DNA of 64,000 nt, from contig NC_083647.1 in the NCBI RefSeq assembly GCF_963576545.1, positions 6,057,507-6,121,506 of the forward strand. Direction: 5' to 3'. Position 1 is the first letter of the stretch. Every line of letters begins with the position of its first letter. This stretch comes from Limanda limanda. Its lineage: Eukaryota; Chordata; Actinopteri; Pleuronectiformes; Pleuronectidae. Below, in pieces: positions 46,513 through 58,500 of this stretch. The translations under genes were made by a program, and so were the position numbers. The notes below the pieces were generated by a model. The model was not told where the DNA came from and searched no databases. It was given only the letters and a program-made list of their open reading frames with translations.

Positions 46513-49500
46513 ATACACACACTTCAAAGTAGATGGAACCAGTCTCTTATTCCAGGTTTTAGGTTAATGAGATGACTTTGAATCATATCAGTTTAGGTTT
46601 TCATTCAGATATTGAGTCATGTTGATACTGTAGCTTTAACACCTGATAACACAAATGGCTTTTTAAGATCTGATTTAATAGTATTGCGATTATTATCTAT
46701 GACACGATAAACACATATATGCTGTATTGTGCATCATTGCTACCTATGTGTTTTATGGTTTTACTGTAGCAACCACTTTAATTAGCTTAGCTTTCCATTA
46801 CTATTAATCAATATTATTATTGATCAATATTATTATTGATTAACATAGAATAATGTGAATACTGTCCTACATAATGTAGTTCCTCACTTGACACCTTGTG
46901 GTGCAACATAATGTTAATGTCACACTGCCTTGAGTGGCTTTTAGCAGAACAATTAGATTGAATCAGTGTGAATTTATTGCATTTCCTACAAGAAGGAAGC
47001 TTTCACTTTAGAGTATGTAAACACATCAGAACTCTGATTAGTAAGAAGAAGAACAAACAGTTGGGACATGCATGACGGACATGCATTTATCAAAAATAAT
47101 CAATAACAAGTAGCCTATTAGAAATGTATCTTAGCTAAGAAGATACAACAGGAAACAAAACTGAGTTCCGACACAAACACCTTGTTTGTAATATAGGTCA
47201 TGAATACCTTTTGCATTAGTGGAATAAATGTAGATTATTAATTCAAGGAAACAAACAGAAATAACCTCGATGGTAAAAAAAAAAAAAAATCCAGGCTGTA
47301 TCAAGGCTTATCCTGATTATGTCCAAACAACATTTAGACATTTACATTGCGAGAAACCGGTTTTCTGATGAGTCTATTTATAACCATGTGCTTATTTGGC
47401 TGCATCAATCATCTATAATTGATACTGAAACATTTTTGTCTTTTAATATTCTATCTGTCTCTCATTTCTTCTCTTTTTCGGTTTTCTCCCACTCTCTTGA
47501 CTAATGGTCATACACTCTTTTGTTTCCTTTTGGTTTTAGATTGACAAACAGTTTGGCTATTTCCCAAAGGATGCAGTGCAGGTGGAGCAAGTTTATGCAG
47601 CCAATGAGAAAGTTGTGGAAACACAGGTAAGCAGATTTGATTTCACTTGGTCTTTAGATACAGCCTGTGGACAAAACATAATTTTTCATACTAGTTATAG
47701 AAGGTGAAAGCAATAGCAAATAGGTTAGAGGTAACATTGATGTGAATTCTTAAAGAATCAGGTATATCTATATATATATTGAATGATAACAGTTATTTAA
47801 ATGATTGTTGATTTTGTATGATACAGATGCTTCATTACTTCAGAGCCTGTTTTTCTCTCTTCACTCAGAGATCTGATTTCTTCTGTATGGATGAGTCTGG
47901 TTATCCTATTGACACCAGTGATCTGGATAGTGATGATGAAACTGATAACCAGAAAATCCAAATCCACGAATTAGAAACACATAACAACGTCACAAACGTT
48001 GAAAGTCCTTCAACGTCGGCGGATCCCTCTACAGAATTCCCAGTTTCAACTCAGCAATCTGAAGACACATCAACAGAAGGAAATGAAAACAAAAACGCTG
48101 GTGATGCTGCTGCAGGGACTCACAAGGAAGCACACGACAATCCTGCAGCTCCGAATGAACAAGGTGGGTCTCCCTCCTCTTCATGGCTTGGTTCTTCCGT
48201 GACAGGATGGTTGGGTCTGGGAAAAGAGGAGGAATCTATCAATTTACCTGAAGAAGAGGAAGACGAAGGGAAAGAATTACAAGCCGAAACTTCAACTTCA
48301 TCAGTGACAGGATGGCTTGGGTTCGGAGGAGAAGGAAAAACTGATGATGCTGTGAAACATGGAGAAGACGAAACTAAAGAAACTGCTGATTCTTACACTT
48401 CAGCTTTCACTGGATGGCTTGGCTTCGGAGGAGAGGCAAAAACAGATTCCGACGAAAAGGAACAGGATGACATAAGAGAAGTGAAGGAAGAAAATGAGCC
48501 AAAAGTAACATTCAGGAGCAGGAGGATGTCTCTGGACCTCGAGGGTAGCCAATTACACGAAGAAGAGAAGACAGAGGTGCAGACATTGGATTGGTTAGGG
48601 AACGGAATATCAAGCACGCTGGGATTTGGCGTGACCAATCAGGAGTCAGAGCATGAGAGAAATGCTGAAAAGGAGGCTGAGACGGCAATTGAGGAAGAGG
48701 AGGAACAGCCTTCGTCTGGTTCTTGGTTTGGGATTGGTGACATTTTGGGATTCGGGAAAAACAAGAATAAAGTTGATGAGCGTCAAGACAGTGGCTTTAA
48801 AGACACAGAAGAGAACAAAACCACAGAAGAAGAAACACTTTTAGAGTATGTAGATGCCAGTGAAACACAGGGAGAAGAGGGGCAAAAAGAACCAGACGAA
48901 GAGCGACTGGAGGAAAAGCTTGAGACGGAAACAATAACAGAAGAGGGAGATAATAGTGTTGATAGCAGTTCCAACAAAGACACGGTTCTTAAATCTGAGC
49001 CAGAAGCAGTGTCCTCCACCTCATCGCTGGATGAAGACGAGAGTAAAAAATCTGAAATCAATCTAGGGCCTGAGCTTAGTTCTGTGGATTTCAATTCAGA
49101 CTCCACTGCTCAACCTGTTGGTGAGGCTGAGGAAGTTGAAAAAGATAAGCAGAAAAGAGAGACAACAGATAGAGGGGGAGAGGAAGAGAGTGATGAGTCA
49201 AAGGAAGGGGAAAAGCAGGAGAAGATGGGGGTAAAGCCAAGTGTAAACCGAGATGGATTAAAAGAGGTGGGAGAGATACAGGTAGAGGAGTTAAAGCAGG
49301 GAAAACAACAGGAGGAGACGCTGGGTGATGCAGAGGAGTTAAAAGAAGAAGAGAAGCAACAGGGAGTGAAAGAAATACAAGAAGAAGGGAAACAGGAAGA
49401 GATGGAGGAATTACACAAGGTGGAAGAAATAAATGGAGAGGAAAGGAAGAAGTTAATAGAGGTGATGAAAGAAAAGGACAAACAGTGGATCGAGGAGTTA

Positions 49501-52500
49501 AAGGATGACAACAAAAGAGAGGAGGTGGAGGAGGCTAAGGAAGAGAATAAACAGGAGGGCGAAAAGCGGTTAAAGGAGGAGGAAGAGTTAAAAGATGAGG
49601 AGAAAGGAGAGGAAGAGGGGGTAAAGGAAGTGAAGAAACAGGCGGGTGTAGAGGGGTTGAAGGAGGAGGAAGAGTTAAAAGATGAGGAGAAAATAGAGGA
49701 GGAGGAGGAAGTAAAAGAAGAGAAGAAACAGGAGGGTGTAGAGGGGTTAAAGGAGGAGGAAGAGTTAAATGAAGAAGATAAAAGACAGGAGGAGGTGGAG
49801 GAGTTTAGGGATGAAGACAAAAGAGAGGCAAAGTCAGAAGAGTTAAAGGAAGAAGAGAAAAGAGAGGAGGAGATGAATAAGTTAAAGGATGAAGAGAAAA
49901 GAGATGAGGAGGTGGATGAGTTAAAGGATGAAGAAAAAAGAGAGGAGGAATTAGATGAGTTAAAGGAAGAAGAAAAAAGAGAGGAGGTGGAGGAGTTAAA
50001 GGATGAAGAGACAAGAGAGGAGGAGTCAGAGGAGTTAAAGGAAGAAAAGAAAAGAGAGGAGGAGTCAGATAGGTTAAAGGAAGAAGAGAAAAGAGAGGAG
50101 GTGGAGGATGAGTTAAAGGATGAAAAGAATAGAGAGGAGGAGTCAGATGAGTTAAAGGAAGAAGATAAAAGCGAGGAGGAGTCAGAGGAGTTAAAGGAAG
50201 ATGACAAAAGAGAGGAGGTGGAGCAGTTGAAGGATGAAGAGAAAAGAGAGGAGGAGGTGGAGGAGTTAAAGGATGAAGAGAAAAGAGAGGACGAGTCAGA
50301 GGAGTTAAAGGTTAAAAAGAATAGAGAGGAGGAGTCAGAGGAGTTAAAGGAAGAAGAGAAAAGCGAGGAGGAGTCAGAGGAGTTAAAGGAAGATGAGAAA
50401 AGAGAGGAGGTGGAGGAGTTCAAGGATGAAAAGAAAAGAGAGGAGGAGTCAGAGGAGCTAAAGGAAGAAGAGAAAAGAGAGGAGGAGGTGGAGTTGAAGG
50501 ATGAGGAGAAAAGAGAGGAGGAGTCAGAGGAGTTGAAGGATAAAATAAAGCAGCAGGAAGTAGAGGAACCACAAGAAGAGGGGAAGCAGGAAGGGATAGA
50601 GGAGTTAAAGGTGAAGAAGAGACAGGAGGAAATAGATGAGGAAAGGTTAATGGAGGAGGAAGAAAATCAGGAGAAAGCTGAGCTAGAGGGGAAGAAAAAG
50701 CAGGAGGAAGTGGAGGGGTCGAAAGAGGTAGAGAAAAAACATGAGGGGGAGGAGGCAAACGAGGAGAAGAAACAGGACATTGTGGAGGAGATACAGAAAG
50801 AGGTGAAAAGAGAAGAGCCAAAGGAGGTAAAAGAGGAGAGTAAGCTCACAGAAGAAGGGAAACAAGAGGAGTTAAAGGAGGCGGAGGAAATAAATGGAGA
50901 GGAAAAGAATAGGGAAATAGATGAGATTAAAGAAAGGGATAAACAGGAGGAAGTTGAGATGTTAAAGCAGGAGGAGGAAGAAAAGCAGAAGGAAGGAGAA
51001 GAGTTGAAGGAGGAGGTGGGGGAGCTAAAGGAGGAAGAGACAAGAGAGGAGGTAGAGGAAGAAAAAGAGGAAAAGAAACAGAAGGAGGATGCAAAAGAAG
51101 AGAAGAGCGAGGTGGAATTAGAGGAGTTCAATGAGGAAAGAAAGCCGGAGGAAGAGGAGGCGGAGGAAGAGAAGAGGGAGTTTGAGGAAATGCAGCAGGT
51201 GAATGACGTTGAGGGGGACAGGAGGGACGAAGAGGAAGAGGAGGGCCTTACATGTTTAAATGAGCTTTGTCCTCAAGCTACTGATGATGAATCTGTGACA
51301 GACAGAGGTGAGAATATCTCTGAAGATGGAGTGAGCTCAGCAGACGGAGGTAAAATCCAGAGAGGAAATGAAAACAGTCACATAGGAGAGATTCAGACAA
51401 AAGCTTCTGAGGAAACAAAGAGAGACGTAAAAGGACAGGAAGAAGATGGTTTGGACGTTTATGAGACACAAGACATTGATCTGCCACATTTAGGAGAGAA
51501 CAGAGAAGATGGTCAATTGTATCCTGTTGATCCAAAAAACACAGATTTCTATCATGGTAATGATAGTGATTCTGAAACTAGCACCGATGGAATTTCCAAT
51601 GAGGGGAAACCAAAGCAAATAGAGTCAAATCCAGATCATGAGACAGATGATGTGGCGAATGAGAGCTCTGATTCACAGATAAATGAATCTGTTGAAAGTC
51701 AGATATCTGAACAAACTGTGCCCCCTGTGTCTGAAGAACCTGCTGGATCCTCACTTCCGCCCGAAGATCTCAACACGAGAGCAGCAGGGACTGGAAATGG
51801 AGGAGCTTTTGGTCTTTTTAAAAACGCCTTCAGCTATTTAAGCCAAACACGTGACACTGAAACAGAGGATGGTGTTGATTCTGGTTTGGAGACAAATACA
51901 GGTGAGATGTCTCAGCCACAAGCCGAGATCTATGAACAGGAAGTAAACTCCAACACTGATTCTAATCAGATTTATAAACAAGATCTTCCAGGCACCATGG
52001 CCACAGAGCAGCCACAGCCTCCCCCTTCCTCTGCCAGCATCCAGACATCACCCATGTCTCATCCCCATTCTCCATCTCTGCACACACATTTCCTCTCCAA
52101 GCACTACACAAACCTCCCAGCCTATATGACGTTGGAGGAGGTGAATGTTTTGACGGAGCTCTTTGGGCGACACAAGCTCCAGTTTTTAGACTACATGTTG
52201 GGGAGCTCAGAAACCGTGCCTGCGGAGCCTGATGAATCTATATTGTCAGATATAGAAAGACTTCTGCATCATCACAGGGAGACTCTGATGTCTCCTAGCA
52301 TGGGCGTCGCAGATGCTCCACAGGAGGACAAGGAAAAGACCAGGACGCTCATCGCTCTTCAGAAACTAGAGACGCTGATCACAAGAGTGAGAGAGACTTC
52401 CAGCACAGGAAAATCAGAGAGTAGCAAAGGAAAGCATCAAGGTATATTTTTCGTATATTGCTTCAATGATCAAGGTAAATGATCATCAATATTGTAAGCT

Positions 52501-55500
52501 GATTCAACCGTTTGATTTCAGATGGGTTTTGACTTGCAATTGTCTCAATCAGAATGCATGTGTTCCCCAAAACAGCCGAGGCCAGCTGTGTCGGTGCATC
52601 TTGTTCAACTCACAGCAAAGATCACAAAATGAGCCCTGTGGACGACTCAAGGAAGACAGAGGATACTTCTGTAGCCGCGGATAACAACATCCAGATTGAT
52701 GACATGACGGATGTGGGGAATGATGGAAAAGAGAGGGATGAGAAAAGAGAAAAGAATAATGATGGATGTGGGGAGGAGTGTTCTCAGAATCAGCTAGGAT
52801 CACTGCAGTCACAGGAAGGTATGGACAACTCAATAACCCCTAATCAAGATGGGTTAAACAGTGATAAAAAGATCATAAGCAACAATCACACACGAGTCAC
52901 TTGACCTGAAGTGTTGTGGCACAGCTAGAAAATTAGTTTACAACTTATTCCACTTGTTTTATATATCAAACAAACAATTTGGTTAATTCGAATAACCTTG
53001 TATCACCAATATCATTTTGACAGAGTGGAAATGCTTGAATTATAAACTTCAATCTGTCTTTGTCCCTCCAGGAGTAATGGAGCAAATTCTGGACTTTGTT
53101 CATCAGATTGGTGAAGAATCAGCCGTTCATGTTCATACAGTGAGGGAGCGTCTCACAGGGATTGCACAGGTAGGTGTTATCAGTAGCCATCATACAGCTA
53201 AATGTAAATTGTCACAAAATTTAAGCCATTTGTATAATTTGTCATAAACCAATGACAGCTAACTGAAACACAGTATTAATGAATAATAATAATAAATAAC
53301 GAAAATTCCTTCAGAATACGTACATTTTCACCACTTTCTAACTTTCTGCAAATTTTGGTAAGAAGTTGAGCATGTTAAAGCCCTCAAAAAGCAAATTAAT
53401 TTCCCTGAATAATAATAATAACTGAAAATACAGTATCAAAATTAAAATAAAATTCTAGGGCTGCAAAGCAGCACTGGGCGGGCCCGAGCACATGCATTTT
53501 GAAGCGTTGCATGCGTTTTGCCTGAAAATAATAATAAAAAACAAAGATTCCTTTGATATTTGACCGGCTCAGCATCAAAGGATTCATGGTCGATGTACGT
53601 ACAGGACATTGTGTTTTAATAGCCAGAACATCGTGTTTTCATGGCGTGTAATCAAACTTTGACGCCACGCCACGGTCATACCGTGTGACTAAAAAAAAAT
53701 GCGTCAGTCAGTTTTTATCTCCATCTTGTTGTGATGACACTCATCTCAATTTGAAGTTGATCCAATGAAAACCCTGGTACAAGTACATCAAAGTAAAAAT
53801 GTGGAATATGGCCAAAATGGCAACTAAATGCAAGATAGCAGTCTTCCTGATGTGTTTTTCCAATTGCACCTAAAGACTTTTTTGTTTGTCTGGTCATGAT
53901 ACACCTGTATATCGATTTTTGTGAAGACCGGTCAATGTGAACATGTTCCAGGGGTCTCGAGGGGCACTGTTGAGCCATTTTGCGATGCCCATTGAAAATT
54001 CCTTCAGAATACGTAAATTTTCACCACTTTCTAACTTTCTGCAAATTTTGGTAAGAAGTTGAGCATGTTAAAGCCCTCAAAAAGCTAATTCATTTGCCTG
54101 AATAATAATAATCCTTACAATAACAATAGGGTCCTCCCTGACCTTTGATCAGTGCTCGGGCCCTAATGATCAAGGATCCTTCGGTGCAATTCTGGAATAG
54201 CAGAAAACACATAGTTTTACATATGCAACTACATTGTAGTTACTCCTGCAGACTTGCCGCCATTTGTTTAACTGAGTTGAAGGAACGAACACGGCAAGTA
54301 ACATCGATGAGCTCCAACTCCAACACAATCTGCTTAGTTATACTCGTCAATGTTCTGAAATAAACAAAGACGTCAGAGAATTTGTTTATAAGCGGACCAG
54401 AAATGTGAAGACACTCAACTAGCGTTTTGGCAGTGTAATTTGCAGTGAAGTGTGCGACTCACACACACCTATGTACAACTAGGAATGATCAGCCCTACGA
54501 CGTAGCTTCAACGCAGAAGCATAAATCAGCCTTAAAGGAGATAGGTCATTGAAAACTGAAAATGCACTCATTATCCACTCACCACTATGCCGACAGAGGG
54601 GTGGGTGAAGTGCTTGAGCCCAAAAAAACACTTTAGGAGTCTCAGGGGTAAACTTGCAGCCAAGGTGATCTCTTCTTCAGACCTAATAAAACAACATAAG
54701 GAATATAAAAGGCCTCCATGCTGTTCCTGTGGTGTCATCCAAGTGTCTGCAAGCCCTGACATTCATAAGCAACTCAAAACGAGGTTATTTACACTGTGTT
54801 TAAAGCCGGGGCATCGACACTTGGGTGACACCACACAAGCAATGTGGAGGGATGTTATGTTTTTTTTCTGTTGTTTTATATCTGTAGAAGGGGTTCCATT
54901 TATTTAAATTAGATTGGATTTTTCTGCCACACTATTTACACTGCTTGTGTGGTGTCATCCAAGTGTCCGGAAGCCCCGGCTTTAATCACAGTGTATATAA
55001 CCTCGTTTTGAGTTGCTTATGAATGTCAGGGCTTGCAGACACTTGGATGACACCACACAAGCAGCATGGAGGCATGTTATATTTCTTCTGTTGTTTTATT
55101 ACGTCTGAAGAAGAGGTCACCTTGGTTGCAAGACTGTTTACCCCTGAGACTCCTTAAGTGTTTTGTGGACTGAAACACTTCACCCACCCCTCCATTGGCA
55201 TAGTGGTGTGTGGATAATGAGTGAATTACCCCTTTAAACCTCTGGGACACTGAGCCAAAATTATTCACCTCATGTGGCTACAGGGGGCGCTGTTGCTCAG
55301 TAAATATGATATACAGTAGTGTTGCTTTAAAACTCATAATAAGGAATGAAGGAGTTATTGCCAACGGCACAATTCATGAGTCTAGAGGGATTCAGGTTTG
55401 AATATGTTCATAGAGCAGGTTTAACATAGCAGTCTCTCAGTTCCAATAGTCATCTGGTTGTAGTAGAGTGCCTCTCCAATATCCTGAACCCGTGACATGT

Positions 55501-58500
55501 GGATCTCTCCCTCCGCCTCTCAGCTGTCAAACTGGCTCCGTCGCTGGTGTCTGGGCTGCTGGTTGTTTATTACTCACGTTGAGCCAGCTGGCTACCAACG
55601 TGCTGCGAACACAAATAGTTTAACAGGGATCCTCTAGTCTGAAATGGAGGAAAACGAAGCCGGCCCGGTGAGTATTAAAACCCTCAGAGAGCGACGATCG
55701 CCGTGGGAACGTCTCATGTCACGTCCTCTCCTGTGTCCTACTGCCACAGCTCGTAGCTTGTGGCGATCACTCGGAGCAGGTGACATTTCCGAGAGAAACG
55801 TGTGCAAAGACAAAGTTATGAGTTAAATTTGATATAATCGCATTAAATAACCGGAAACGAAAGTAGAACAACATTGAGAATATTGTAGTTTTTGTAAACA
55901 GTGGTTATTTTTGATGACACCTGTTTCCCCCGGTGTCACACTGAAAGTAGTCCGACATGCCAGTGTGGCATTTTAGAAATGGTGACGTTGCGGATGAACC
56001 ATTTCAACCCGCGGGGGTTTGAGAGCACCTACCTTATCCTAGAAAGTGCACATAACAACCTTTATGTACAATATTAATATATCTTTTTACTATAAATAGT
56101 TAACGATTATTAGCTGGACTAATTTAAATTTGTTTAATTTCTTGGTTAGAAATTAAATTAATATTCCTGGACCCCCTCCGCGCACAGCGGATAATGGTCT
56201 GGTCCAGATCGGTGGTGTTGTGAATAGGATGTGATACCGCCGCTCGACCGGGTGATGACGACTGTGGTTCTTCGCGCTAATGTCGGAATATATAACTAAG
56301 TATAACTAAACTAACCGGCCGAATGAAATAGAAGCGGACATGGCGGAACACCCGACAAGCGAGCAGTTCTCCAGCGAAGCGGCCGACTTCCAGACGGCGG
56401 CCGAGGCTTACTACACTGTCGCCGTTGAGAGAGTGAAGGATGTACGCTATGTGGCAGGTTTCGTTAGCATTTCACAACTAGCATTCACAGCTGAAACAAC
56501 GCAGCGGACTCTCACGCAGGAGAACAGCTTAATGGTTTAGTTTCTACGTCTTTTCATTGTCGATGCACCTCCCTTCTGAAAACGTGTGTCCTACCATGGC
56601 TGCTAACCAGCTGTCAGGACCGTTTCGGAGTGTTTCTTCAGTGTCAGCTGGTTGTAGTAAACTAGCTAACTGAAAGTAACGTTTCTGTTCTTAAGTCTTT
56701 GCGCTAGAACATTGCAGCTGTTTTTAAAATATTCCTTGAAGCAGATAAACACCACACCGGCATTTATCTGCTGCTATGTCCTTAAAGCAGCTGTGTAGTA
56801 AAGTGTATGGGCTGTATTTATCTCCTGTTGACAGTCAACAGCAAGGACAGTACAACCACTGGTAGATCAAATAAGACAATTGCTTTGGTCCTTTTAAGAA
56901 ATGAAGAGGCATGTTCCTTCCCCAATGAAGCAACAGCTGTTAAAATGTGTTGAAATCTGCTCTGTGTGACATGTGAAACCAATTCTGACTGTAGTGTAGG
57001 GCTTCTTTCAGATGTACTTAGTGGAAATACTGTTGACAAACGCTGTCTTAAAAGCCGGATCCTCATGTCCACAATGAGAAACCATTGTTTACACTGCACT
57101 TAGTTAAAAAGGAGTGGACTAAATGAATCAGGTTTGGTTCCCATATTAAGGAGCATCACATAGGGCTTGGTAATAAACAACGTGAATAATTATCATTTTC
57201 ATTGAATTCAGTACAACACAGGGTTCAATTTACATTAATATAATGCACAATATAATGTGCAAGCTTGCTGAGGAGGATATACCTCATAATTGTAAAATGT
57301 TTTGTTGTTTTAAAAAAAGTTTGTCATACTCTGCTCATGAAGAAGACTTTACGATCACAACTTTAACTCAGACCAAAGAGCAATCTTAAAAACTCTACAG
57401 AGATAATGTGATATTTTTGGTGATAATTATGGAAATCAGCTGAGGTTGAAGTTTTTTTTAAGCTTGTTATAACTTTCGGTCCTAGAATCACACAAGTTCT
57501 AAGAGGCAATTTAAAGATGTTGATTTATAATAATGCGCTCTTTCCTCCTCATGCAGGTTGTGTCGTCACTGCCTGATGACATCAGACCCGGGCCAGACCT
57601 GTATGGCGTACCGTGGGAACCAGTCATCGTCTCCAGCTTGGTGGGACTGGTGACAGTGCTGCTGTTCACCTGTAGATGTTATAGCTCTGTGAGTATACAG
57701 CCGTTTCTTTACACACCAACAGAGTTTAGATGTTCACATTTGTTTTGTTGTAGTACTGTTGGTTTAATCACCAAAAAGGTTAAGGGTTTGTTGTTGGCAG
57801 TTCTTCCTTTACACTGTACACACCTGTTATTAAAATGTGGTCTTTGTGATTCAATCACAAGTGAACAGGTTTGAGTGTGTGCCTTCACACCTGGTATTAA
57901 AATGTGGCGCCACATGCATCTTGTGATCGGATCTGAGTGGATCTCACTTCCCCGCTCGATATGCAAAGAAACCCATACATCATTCTGTCCGTCCACCGTC
58001 GGCTGTGGTTACAAAAAAATCAATGAGAAGAGAAAAATTATGTTTTATTCATAGCGAAATTCTAGTGGCAGGACGTCAGCTGAGTAGAAAGTCCTTCATA
58101 TGGCGTCCAGGACCATTTTGCGTTGGGTTCACACGGCTAAAAATTGTGGGCACATGTGGCCCAGACCACCTCCAAGCTAAGTGTGTGCACGCCTGAACTT
58201 AGAGCTGTCCACTTGTAATCGGATAACAAAAAACACATTAATAGCAGGTATGTACGGGCCCATATAGGCAAATCGTTCACCTTGAAGACCTCTTGTTCAT
58301 CATTATTTCCGTCTTTTTTCCTTCAACAGGTCAAAAGCAGAATGTATCGAAGTAAGCTACATTACTTGATATAACATTCTTATGACTCTTTCCGATCGCA
58401 TTACATTAACTAGTGAATCAGAAATAAGAGAAAACACATAAAACATAATTTTAATCTTTTGGTTTTGTATTCCCTCATTTTCAGGTAAAGAGCATCGGAT

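Noticed and set aside
46161..46527. Minus-strand frames with Arg-Glu repeats
   Set aside because: Translation of the CT microsatellite and of the reverse of MIA2 exon 2.
49110..50423. 437-codon Ser-rich open frame on the minus strand
   Set aside because: It is the antisense of the Glu/Lys repeat of MIA2. The purine-rich repeat lacks stops in this frame too, and there is no start context or splice support.
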